Below are positions 33,249-44,400 of a DNA stretch of 64,000 nucleotides, in pieces (within the stretch, counting starts at the first letter, position 1; every line of letters begins with the position of its first letter). A program made the position numbers and the translations under genes. Source of the DNA: Micrasema longulum (lineage: Eukaryota > Arthropoda > Insecta > Trichoptera > Brachycentridae); contig JAGVSM010004988.1 of assembly GCA_022494885.1 (NCBI GenBank), positions 62,001 to 126,000 on the forward strand, given 5' to 3'. The notes beneath the pieces were generated by a model that saw only the letters and a list, made by a program, of their open reading frames with translations, was not told the origin of the DNA and did not search any database.

Positions 33249-34487
33249 TATTCTGTATTTATTTAAAATTTATTCAGGGGCTACTCTTAGGGGAAAATCT
33301 AGCAAAAGTAAATCAAGTGCGGATTAGTCACCTTATTGCGTTAGCCTGGCATTAAATAAATACATTTAAAGAAATAAAAAAAATGGAGCTTTAAATGTGC
33401 CGTGTGGATTTTTACAGCTGTTTGAAATGTGTCGTATTTTCAAGTAGGATTTATGACTAGATTGAAATATTCTTAACGCAGGTATAGGATGATGTTTAAA
33501 TTTATTATTGAATACATATTTATTTTCTTTGTTTCATTTACTGAGATACAATATGAGATGAAAAAATATATTTTAATAGCGAACGGTTATGCTGCGGTAG
33601 CAATTTTAGTTTAATCTCCGTGCTAATGGTAAATAATTAGTTAATTATTTTGTTGGACGCATTTAAAATATGATATCATAAATATAAAACATCGATTAAA
33701 AAGACAATAAAGAAAAGAATAAATAAAACAAAGTTTTTGCCATTTTGATGATTCTAAACATCTAGATTTATTTATAAATTGGGCGACTCGCAATCGTCAA
33801 GCATTATTTGTCGGAAAATTCAACTGCTTTCGATCACCATTTTTAAGATTCAATGGAGTATAAAAATACAAGTTTTATTCTAATTTTATGTAAAAATGAG
33901 TTAATCATTTTTAGATATCTGCGCGCAGTTCATCTTTCAACAATTCCAAATACATCTTAGTATAAAAGAAATCATATTTTTCGCAAACTCGCTCGCAAAA
34001 AACGCCGCCCCGCACCGTCGTGTATTCATTTTCGTAGCGGTGACGTGTAAACTGCGGCTGAATTTTCGTATTGTCTCAGCGTTTATGTTCTGCGCGGTTG
34101 AGGCTGTCCACGGAGCCGGGACATGACAATATTGTCATATCCATTGTATTGTCCTCGTGTAAAGAAGGCTTTACCTTTATAAATGAACAGGACGTTGTCT
34201 ATGAAATACAAATTTGAATGTAATAATCTGTGGCGGCAACAAGTAATTGTGAAATAATCTATGGAATAAACAAACCTCCGAATCCGCTGTCGAACGTCCA
34301 ATCGCGTCAAATGTCAAATTTGTAAAAATAAAAGCGCATTAATTTGTGTTAGGCGGTTAAATAACAATATGTCATTTCAATTGTTCGATCATTCAATTTG
34401 AGGATGCGCAATTGAGGTTTTGTAGGTTGTTACGGGCGAATGTTACTACTTTAATTGAGAACGTTACTAAAAATTGAATAATAAAAC

Positions 34488-35363
34488 ATGACCGACACCT
34501 CTAATACCTCTAATGCTGATTTGGCTGTGGGTGAAGAAGCTGAAACTCATATTATAATAGAAGATGGGAACTGGGATCATGAGATGACCAATGCAGAGGA
34601 TGAGAATTCTGAAATTCGTATAGAATCTGTCGACGGCCCGGCGAAGGAGGATATAAGTGACATGACCGCCGTAGAAAATGAGTTCCATCTCGAGGCCTAC
34701 AGCAAAGACGACGAGGAAAATACTGGTGAAAACCAAACAGTAATCAACTTGCAAGAGGAATTTTTTGACGAGTCTGACGAAGAAAGTGACGAAGAGTTCG
34801 ACACCTCGACCAACATAAGAAATCCTGATGTGCTTGTTAACATTTTGGGCAGAAAGATGACGAGCGAAGATCTAGTGTATGCTGCTGAAATGAAGCAACA
34901 AATGAAAGATTTTTTTAAGAAATGCTCAGCCGATCTCAGCTTCAGTACATTGGTACAGCTTTTTGTCCAAAGAATACCTCAACAGAATCCTACATTTGTT
35001 TTATCGCACGATGAACGCCCTAATCAACTGTTACCCCAGACCAAGTATGGAATATTGTGTTCCGCTATGGAATGTTCTAACGCCTACTACCGAGATGGGA
35101 GTGATTGGGAAGCCATCGAGCAGAAAAAGAATTTCTTTGGATTTCCTCCAAATCAAGAGAAGTGTAAGGAATGGATCGAAAGCCTCGGGCGTTTAAAATA
35201 TCTCAATAAGACCCTTAATGAGATGCAAATGTACAGAGTTTGTGAAGACCATTTTACACCAGAGGATTTCACTAATGAATACCGAGAAGAATTACTAGAG
35301 AGTGCAGTGCCATCTTTAATACTAGGAAGAAATGATGATCAGGCTTTTGATACTAATTTATAA
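34488..35363 (+). CDS. acidic protein with a C-terminal THAP domain (single exon)
   Basis: An intact 291-residue frame runs from ATG 34488 to TAA 35361-35363. Residues 1-108 are very acidic (many D/E, including a Ser/Asp/Glu run at 94-105). Residues 111-180 form a predicted helical region without a recognised family. Residues 191-279 fit a THAP zinc-dependent DNA-binding domain: C191-x4-C196, FFGFP at 216-220, W229, C252-x2-H255 and the closing AVPSLIL at 273-279. The C-x55-C spacing is a little longer than usual. THAP domains normally sit at the N-terminus, so the C-terminal placement is unusual. A nuclear, DNA-binding role is inferred. It could be a host gene or a domesticated transposon gene. 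There is no premature stop, and a poly(A) signal follows at once. Confidence 0.75.
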   Translation: MTDTSNTSNADLAVGEEAETHIIIEDGNWDHEMTNAEDENSEIRIESVDGPAKEDISDMTAVENEFHLEAYSKDDEENTGENQTVINLQEEFFDESDEESDEEFDTSTNIRNPDVLVNILGRKMTSEDLVYAAEMKQQMKDFFKKCSADLSFSTLVQLFVQRIPQQNPTFVLSHDERPNQLLPQTKYGILCSAMECSNAYYRDGSDWEAIEQKKNFFGFPPNQEKCKEWIESLGRLKYLNKTLNEMQMYRVCEDHFTPEDFTNEYREELLESAVPSLILGRNDDQAFDTNL

Positions 35364-35395
35364 TAACATTTATGTTTTCTTGTGTTTCATTCTAA

Positions 35396-35401
35396 AATAA
35401 A
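35396..35401 (+). terminator. polyadenylation signal AATAAA for the THAP gene
   Basis: AATAAA 33 bp after the stop codon supports a compact transcription unit that ends here. Confidence 0.6.
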
Positions 35402-35930
35402 TATTGACCTCAAAAGGGCTAAAGAAGTTAATCTATTAATGTTTGACCAAGTCTTTTATGTAACAAACTATCCTGCTAAAAAGACACAATAATTTAATGC
35501 AATCTTTGAGTTACAAAACCCGCCAAAACCGCTTACCATATCATGCCTTTGTTTCGTAAGCTTGTTCGTATCCCATATATCAATCTCACACCAACACAAT
35601 CAAAAATGTATTTTTCTCTTATTTCCGCTACATAGGGACAATCATTTTGCAACTCTTGTGCTAACTAAGCTGGATACTTTTTCTACTTTTTTAGAAAATC
35701 ACAAAACATTATTATTTTCAAAGTTCTTCCTGAACGGGTTTTGTTACTTCTTTTCAATTGTTTTTTTATATACTATTTAGTAGGTTTTTCTAAATATTAA
35801 TAAATAATACCCTGAATTCCTTTTTTTCAAAATTTGTCCATAATGGGTTTCATAAATCTACCACTTTTTAAATCTGAAACAGAAATCTAATCTATATTTG
35901 TAGCTGCCGAATAGTTAAATCAGCCACTCA

Positions 35931-36040
35931 ATGAGGAACTTCAGCCCTACGGGAATTGGATACAAAAAATATTTTCTTGCGTGCAGTAAAAATTAGAGCA
36001 TTAAATTGTATGGCAAAGATTCTTGAAAATGTATGAAAAA
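35931..36040 (-). repeat. MITE family D, partial copy in reverse
   Basis: ATGAGGAACTTCAGCCCTAC at 35931 matches the right end of the 413-bp MITE reversed, followed by the TTTACTGC-type and GAGCATTAAAT blocks. The match fades near 36040. Confidence 0.65.
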
Positions 36041-36861
36041 AATAATCAAAATATATATACACAAACATAGAGATTGTGACACATCTACAAGTCTAATGCG
36101 CTTTTTATACGGGAAGAAAACTGTACAGTTTCTTGTGCAGTTTGCAAACTGTCCCGTATGAAGTGAAAACTGTATGGAATATTAAATGGTCGGCGCGACG
36201 TTTGGCTGACCTGACAGTTTAAGTTTTTTAATGTAAAAGTTTAAGTAGATCTTGATATATTTAATGGTTTCAAAAACGTAAACGAAGAACATGTTTACAT
36301 TATTAGCTATATTTACAATTTCCTGCGTGTAAACATACGACAATAACGTACGATCGCGCTTTAAAAATAAACATATTTTTGTCTTATATTGGAAAAGTGA
36401 ATGAAGAATTCGCTCGCCCCCCGAGTTCACCCCGCTTGTCGCGCGTGCTCGTGGTTGTGCGAGTATTTATTTTTTCTGAGCTGCACTATGGACGGTGTCA
36501 CCCCTTGGTGTGGGCACCTGGGCCAGTATTTCGAACGTGTTTACAGTGCGCTATAACGCGTATTTAGTACATAAAAATGCGCTATAATTGCGTTCGGAAT
36601 ACCAGCGGAGCGCCCCCCCATTACACCCGCACTGCTTGATATTACTAGCTAACATATTGAAAGCCCAATTTCTTTTGCCTTTCCTGAAAAAGTGAATGGT
36701 TATTTTTACTTATTATTTAATTCATTTTCGTAAAATGTTAAAAATAAATATATGTATCATTTTACCATAAACAAAACGATTTGTTGGTGAATGGTTCTCT
36801 GAAAATAAGTTTACATCAATTTTCTGGGATTTGAAAAGCGTAGGTATGTACAAATAGCCAG

Positions 36862-37096
36862 TGTGTTTGCCCCGTATGCATGAGGTCTCGGGTTCGACTC
36901 TCCATGTGGTTGACATGAAATATTTATTTAAAGGGATGTTTTTACACTACAGTATTGATTTCATAGTCCTTGGACTGGCACCTAGAGTGTAAGACTGTTC
37001 ATATTTCCCTTGTGCAACAAAAATGATCAAGATACCCGGTTGGTATATCAACACAGTTCCCTATGCTCCATTAGGGGCAGAAATCGAATGATGATG
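36862..37096 (+). repeat. SINE family B, plus strand
   Basis: B-box GGTTCGACTC at 36891, then GTGGTTGACATGAAATATT, CATAGTCCTTGGACTGGCA and an end block CCCTATGCTCCATTAGGGGC. These match 53280-53490 in order. The tRNA A-box half is degraded. Confidence 0.7.
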
Positions 37097-38221
37097 TTTA
37101 TAAAACAGTAATTGTGATGAGTTACACTGCCAAAAACTGTTATTTGAGAAACAGCTCCTTATAAACAGTGTCATATTGCAGGTCAGTTTTTTTGTTTCCG
37201 TGGGGGGTGATATCAGAAACAGTTAAAATGCGGTGCGGAATGGCGGGGAGAGAGGGTGGGCTGCTGTTGTGTTATAAAAAATGCCGATTGTTAAAAAAAA
37301 AAAAATTGGTAGAATTTACCCGATTTTTCGTGATTTAAAATATTTTTGATTCGAATAAAAATTCTAATAGAACATACAGTTTTCTTGACGTAATGTATAA
37401 ATATATAAATTGACACCTGACCAACTGAATAAACATAAACTTGTTAAAAAAAAAATTACAAATATGAAAAAGTGCTAATATTTGAATAAGGAAAGAAACC
37501 TCTGTCATCTTTAAATCCAAACCCAGATAACTTCATCCCAGCTAACCCTTAATAACTCCTATTCATAACCAACCAGAATGATACTTTGTGTTTTTTTTAA
37601 ATACGCAAAATTTAAAACAATTGCGCAAATGTTGATAGGGGTTAAGCTTTTTAAACGATTCATATGGCTTCCACCAAGTCGAAACGAGTTTTGGACTAAA
37701 AGCTAAAACTTATGGGAGGCTATATCCGACGAATAGTATATAGAAAAAATAAAGTCTGGAGAGTTTTTACATGTTACCTAAAACAATAAAATAGTATTAT
37801 TTTTTGATTTTATTATAAATAATACTCTAAAACGCTAAACAGGAAATCAGATTTATTAAATAAAATTTAAAAGCTATTTATACAACTTCCGAATTTAAGG
37901 GTACCTACTTAAAGTTACATTTTGGTCTCTTTTTTTATTTCCTTATGGCGCATGATGTATGGTATTACTGGTATTGCCATTGTATTTAAAAACAAAAACT
38001 TCGATTAATGTCAAAGTCAAATTAAATAATTCGCTGGTGATGTGTAAGTTAAATAATCGTAATTAAATAAAATATTTGAGACACTTGAAATACTAAATAA
38101 TTTATTATTTTGTTTTATAATCCTAATGCTATAAAAAAAATATTGTTGAGTGTGGTGTCCTAACTTAAATATGTCGTTTATATAGCGTAAGTGCGGTTTT
38201 ATTGTCATTTATTGTTTTTAG

Positions 38222-38419
38222 CTGGGATCGGACGTAAAGTAAAGCGAGTAAGCGATGTGGCAGCTATGGGTATGGCGCCTACAGCGGGACCTTATCCGCA
38301 GGCTTCATCTTTCGATTCGTCTTTTGCCGCTCCGATGAGTCAAAGTACACCGCAGGGTTTTGACGGCAGTGGTTTTGAGCAGCCAAGCTATGGGTTCAAC
38401 TCACCGATGCCGAATTCTA
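38222..38419 (+). CDS. YIF1: YIF1 exon (first one identified)
   Basis: Acceptor TTGTTTTTAG, frame [19 protein letters not shown]. Donor TTCTA|GTAAGC, phase 1. An internal ATG GGT ATG occurs at about codon 15, but conservation of GRKxKRVSDV upstream of it argues for an earlier start. Confidence 0.85.
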
Positions 38420-41400
38420 GTAAGCGTAACACCCTCACCATCATTAGAGTGCATTGGAATTTTGTTGACTTTCTGTTGTATTCAAATGTTAAAAAAATAT
38501 TATTGTCCTTTGTGCCTTTGTGGCTATTTGCTGACGACACTTAGATTCTCAAACAGATTGAAAACCTTTCCGTTTGTTCACTATTACAATCTGATAAATT
38601 GTCTTTTAGCACTCGGTGCTCATCCAATAATCTACATTTCAACTTAAGTATGTGCAAGGTTATGAAATTTTTTGTCTGGAAAATCCAATCATTTACGACT
38701 ACTCACTAAACGATGAAATATTATCATCTGTGTCTAGTATACGAGATTTAGGTATTATACTTGACACTAAACATTCTTTTACAATTCATATTGAACATGT
38801 TATTAATAAATCCTCAAAACTCCTTGGATTTATAAACAGAAGCACAACTGACTTCAAAAATATCAATACCCTTCAAACTCTTCTGTTCCATAGTTCGCCC
38901 GCACCCAGAGTATTCCTCTGTTATCTATATGATGTTCACATCAAAAGTATTGAATCAGTTCAACATAAATTTTTAAGAAAGATAGGCTGGAGGTTGGGCT
39001 TATCCAGAGACCAATATACGTATAATAAGACTGTCAAAATAAATCCGACCTTCTAGTTCTATTCAAAATTCTCAACTCACTCTTTGATGCGCCTGAACTA
39101 CTGAGCTCAATAAAATTAAATATCCCAACTAGAAACCTCAGACAAAACTTACTCTTTCATACTGATAACCATAGAACTATCTATGGTTTTCATTCCCCTA
39201 TGCCCAGAATTCTTAGGTCTGCCGACAAACATACCAGTCTTGATTTCTTTTATAACCAGTTGTATTCTTTCATACGATCACTGAATCAAATTCAATTATA
39301 AACACCTCTCTCCCACTTCCACTCCCACCAAGTCTATTATTATATACCATTGTGTCTTTCTACGTTCTTAATTAATAGTTTTCTATGTATAAATATGTCC
39401 TCAAAAATGCCTATTGGGCGTATATATATATAAATAATACTTCTGAGGAGAAAACGATGGTGTAGTTAGATTGTGATTTACTAGTGTATATGAGTTAGAT
39501 TGTTTATTTGCTGGTAGCAAATAGTCGTGCAAAATATTTAAGTATGTAATTGGTAATTGATAATAATTAACTAGATTTTAAACTACCTCTTATTGAAGTC
39601 AGTTTTTGTTTGTTGAATTTACAAAATTCATGTCATTGTAAACTCGTTTAATTTATATATATGCAGTAGTGTACATAGGAACTTGTGTACATTTTTTTCT
39701 TCTTACTAAATGTAAATAATATTGAAATATAGTCGAACTTGGTTATAAGGATTACGTAAATAGCGAGATCTCAGATGTAACGAGGAAACATTCATCGACA
39801 TTTTAGTTTATGGTTTTCTCCATACATTTATTCCCTTTTATAACGAGCTACTTCTTGGACATACCGAACAAAAATATTGTTAACAGTTGAGCAAAAACTC
39901 TTTAAACCTGAGAAATAAAAACAAGCGGCTAACTTAGGACCGATGCCGCTGGGCATTGGGATCGGATAACGTTTACGGCGCTATGTAAGTGTCTAAGTAC
40001 CTAATTAGTGTTTCACCGTCAAAATTGAAAAAATATCACATACATGATGGAAATTGCGTGAAAAAATCCAAGCCTTTTTTAAAAATATTTATTTTGCACC
40101 ACAACAGGCCAGGAGGCCCAATTACAGTGGTGAATTACATCACAGAACACCCAGGCTTGAGAAAAAATACATAAAAAAATTTTGTGTTCTCATCGGGAAT
40201 CGAACCCGAAACCTTCCGTGCGTGAGTCAAGCGTTTTGACCACTACACCACGGAGGCCTGAACCCTGTAAGTACCGGCTCGGCACCATATTGCAATTTAC
40301 AACTTCTCTTGTAGTTTACGAATGACCTTATTTCGGGGGTTTTCCCAACACTTTTTAGTTTTTAAAATGTTTTAAAACAATATGAGTGGGTGATGTCAGA
40401 ACAGTTAAAAGCTAACCCTTGAATTATAAACATGTCTACAAACAAGAGGAAGTGTCTTTCAATTCGTGAAAAAGTGACAATTATTTTGAAATATGATGTA
40501 GCGCAATAAATCTTGAGGTGTGTAAAAAAATCTTCTAATCCATAGTGTAAATATTGTGGAAAAATAAGAATGTTCATTTATCTGCGTTTTAAATTTAGAA
40601 AGTAGTATGTTTGTAAGCATTTATTATAATTTTCCCTTATAGGCTATTTTTTATTATTATCTGTATGAACTATACATATATTTATTTGTTTACTTAGTGA
40701 CAATATGCAATGGTGATTGGATTAAAAAAAAACCTTTCTCGGGTTTAACAAGTAATGCTTATAACGCGCAAATTCAGTCGGTTCCACCCTCCTCTTAATA
40801 ACGAAGTTCGACTGTATATCTCTTCTTATATAATATGGTTGTTTGATCCTTAGTAATAGATAAGGATTTTTTTTTTCAGAAAATATGATATTTAAACAGT
40901 TGTTACACCTGACTCCCGTTTTGCACCGTGGATATGTTCCGCGCAATACTATGTAAAAAAAATTGAATAAAAAGAGGGTGTTATAAGAACAATGATGTTT
41001 ACTGCCGTCGTAAGCAAAAAGGCAGTAGTACTTAGTAGGCTATCATTCGCTGAAATTAGCCTTCAAAGATACTGAGGTGGACAATTCCTCAGTCGTTCTC
41101 ACCTTGTGTTTACTGCTTCTCGTGTCACCATTTTATCTCAGTTATTCTTTGTTAGTTTTTCGCGCTTTCTTTCATAATTATCCTTAGGAATTTATGAAAG
41201 AAAGTGCGTAAAAAAAATCCCCAAAAAACCTTCCACGGAAAATCGTGGAACATTCATGGATACCCCTCAATATAAGGCACCTACATTTTACCTTTGGACG
41301 TCACTTCTCTGGCCATCCTGTATAGCAATGAGCCCTAAAAAAAATTTCAATCCCGAAAACAATATTTTTTATGAAATAACAATAACTAAGTGTAGATATG

Positions 41401-44400
41401 ACGCACAGGTTTAATGCTTTCGAAACAATTGGGTGGAAGGTTTGAACAATATTTATATGTTATAAAATATTGTGTATATAATGAGCATTTCAAATATTAT
41501 TTTTATAACAAATGCTAGCCACGGGGCTTGATCAACAGTTTTAAATCAATTTAAAGTTTTAAAAAGCACACTTATTGAACATTTAGATCTTTTTACGCAA
41601 GTTCAAATTTTGTTCAAACCTACCTAGGCTGAAGAAGATAAATTGAGGAGGCTTTGAATGGCATAGCGCATAAAAGGCCGGATTTTTTCAGTACAAATCA
41701 ATAGTAAGATATAAGAAAAAGATCTTTATAACATAGTTTTTTCCGACTATGAATATAAATAATAAAAAACACATTTTTTTATATTTCTTATTAGTTATGT
41801 ATAAATCATGCCAAACAAACAAAAAATTTTTTTTAAATTTTTTTACCTATTACTTATTATCAATACTAATACCTGGATTTAGACTTCCAGGGCTACCCTC
41901 CTGAGAGCTTCTCCCCCCCTCTCATGGGTGGATTCCCACCGGCAGCCGCTCACTTAGGCAGTATGCTTCAGCAGCCTGTGGTGCAAGACATGGCCATGCA
42001 GTATGGCCAGCAGTTGGCCACCCAGGGCAAGGACATGGTCCACCGCGAGTTGGAGAAGTACGTCACGGTTTCGCGACTCAAATACTATTTCGCCGTGGAC
42101 ACAAAGTATGTTCTGAATAAGCTGCTCCTCATATTCTTCCCATACACAAATAAAGTAAGTGCAAAATAAGATAAATATTTCAACAAAGATAGGGAACTCT
42201 TCGAGAGGGGAGTGTGAAAGTCTCGTTTTATTTGATGAGATGCAACATTCTTGCTCAAAATTTCTGATTCTTTTTGTTTACATTTTTGCCAAACGTGACT
42301 TATCTATATGTTACAAGAAATAATTATGTATTTATAAATAAATAAACTTGACACGCTGTATAACCTCTCAATAAACTCTCTATCTCTGTTGAAATATATG
42401 TTAAATATTCATATCATTACTTGTAGGGCCTTCACACTTGTATATAATTGGGATTTGGTATAAGCTTAATCAAGCTGCATGGCTTAAATTTGCGTTGTTC
42501 CAGCAGGTGTCCTACAAGACATTGAACCCTTCCAAATCTATCAATCTTTACTTGTACTTGTCTATAAACATTTAGACACGCTCAAAATGCTGTTCTAAAA
42601 TAATAATTATTAATAAATAGTTTTAGTTTTCTTAATAATGGTCTTTCACAAAAATCTCCACCTTAAAACAGGTTGAGCCATGTTAGACAGAGACTAACCC
42701 AACCAGAGGACAATTCATATTCATATATCCAATAAATTTATAAATAAATAAATATAAAATAAGAGCCTACCTTACATACATGCAACAGAAGCACAAGTTT
42801 TAGTTGCTAATGTATCTCTCACTTTTCACAAGATACTGCATTCCACAGACAACATCTATCTATTGTAAAACGGTCCCACATGACATTTTTCCTTACTTTC
42901 ATTACTTTAAATTTTACAACCTATATTTAGTTAAAACTTCTTAAAAACTACACCAGTCTGTCAATGTTGTGAGAGTCACAAAACTGGTTATTGGTCAAAC
43001 AAACTGAGTGGATTAAAGTGTCACCTTTTCTTAAATTGAAAAAAATATTTCAGAAAATTACAATGAACTTCCGATAAGACACTGCACTAAATCGAATGTT
43101 ATTTTGTAGGAGAAAATTAATTTTCATTGTTTTATTTTGTTTTTTATTTTTAAACTATTGTTTTATGTTATTCAGGATTGGAGCATTAAATATGACCGGG
43201 AAACTCCATTACAACCGAGACTAGAACCAAATGCTCCTGATTTATATATACCTACAATGGCTTATGTTACTTATGTTGTCTTAGCTGGATTTGTATTAGG
43301 TAAGTTAAATTCACACCCATGGTATTTTTTCTTTCTTAACTGTTTCACTATAAAGGAAAAACAATCTAATAAATATATGATTTCGAAATATTTATGTTTT
43401 ATTTGAAAATGTAATAAATTATGGATTGGAAAAAAAAATTCAATGGATTTGTTAGAAAAATATCAACAAGATTTAAAAATCGTCTAGACATTCATACAGA
43501 CGTATAGACGTATAATTATACAAATGGACGTATAATTTATCGTTTAATTATCTCCCCAAGTACTTGAACTTCAATAATCAAATAAGTTTTTATGGGTCCA
43601 CTAAGGAATTACATCAATAAACATTAATATAAAAGTGTTCCAACAGATTTGTGAACAAAGCGCTATCATCATGCTATAGGTACTCACTCGTGTTTATGAA
43701 TGTGTTGATGAAACACTGCGCGATACACTTAAGCACAATTACTAATGTTTACGTTCTTAAAGTCTTCAATGCATTTGTTTATAACACAACTCAACGAACA
43801 AACTTATTATTTGTTCAAAATTTGTCCAATATTATGTCCTAAAATTTTATACATGTATTTTTTTAACATCCATTCAAATTTCAAGATGTGGGGGGAGTGA
43901 AATCATAAAGAGATTCATATTCATGTTATTTTTATTATTAAAATAAAAATACTTATCCTTATGATTTTAAGCTCTTACATATAAAATAATAAAAGTAAGT
44001 TTATCGTCGGGTTATAACTGATTTTTTTGTGGTACATATAGAAACAACAATATTTTAAATATCGCCTTTAACACAAAAGGATTTTTTCTCACTTACTTAA
44101 AAATCTGTCTCTCTCAAATCTACTCATTACTTTAACATCGGTTTGACATATTGAGATATTATGATTATTACTTTTTAAATTATGTAAGTATATTTAAAAG
44201 AAAAAAAACAAAACATGAACTAATCAAAATGAAACTTTTAATGTACTCGTAATTAATATAGTAGTTATTATTTAAAGTCATTATTATAAATAAAATTGTT
44301 ATGTCTTATGAGTACAAAAATAACAGAAGGTACCAACTTGATCAACACACAGTTCCATAGATATAAGGTTATATGACACTCGAGATACGGCACGAGGTCA

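Larger units (their letters stand above)
31370..34170. mobile_element. 2.8-kb Harbinger-like element with TTA target duplication
   Basis: Inverted ends AGCCTT(G/C)TTTACACG followed by GGACAATACAAT lie at 31370 and, reversed, at 34170. TTA flanks both sides (31367-31369 and 34171-34173), the 3-bp TWA duplication of PIF/Harbinger. A second TATTGTCCTCGTATGAAC block near 32495 suggests nesting of related elements. Inside is a MADF-like frame (32620-32838), a protein type that Harbinger elements encode beside their nuclease. No DDE nuclease was recognised. The element sits between TMEM179 and the THAP gene. Confidence 0.6.
35402..38180. other. intergenic region and presumed YIF1 5' end
   Basis: Besides the repeats listed separately, a CpG-containing patch at about 36400-36620 (GCTCGCCCCCCGAG, GTCGCGCGTGC, CTATAACGCG) stands out from AT-rich flanks. 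It is a candidate promoter and first non-coding or short coding exon for YIF1. No ATG exon with the required phase-1 donor could be identified with confidence. Confidence 0.35.

Noticed and set aside
38166..38221. ATGTCGTTTATATAGC followed by GTAAGT as a YIF1 first exon
   Set aside because: The frame hits TAG before the donor, and the implied intron would be only about 35 bp.
40150..40263. tRNA gene on the minus strand
   Set aside because: Good A and B boxes, but no proper acceptor-stem pairing, and the sequence runs into a SINE body shared with 12557-12697. The same applies to 18650, 18960, 36870 and 53280.
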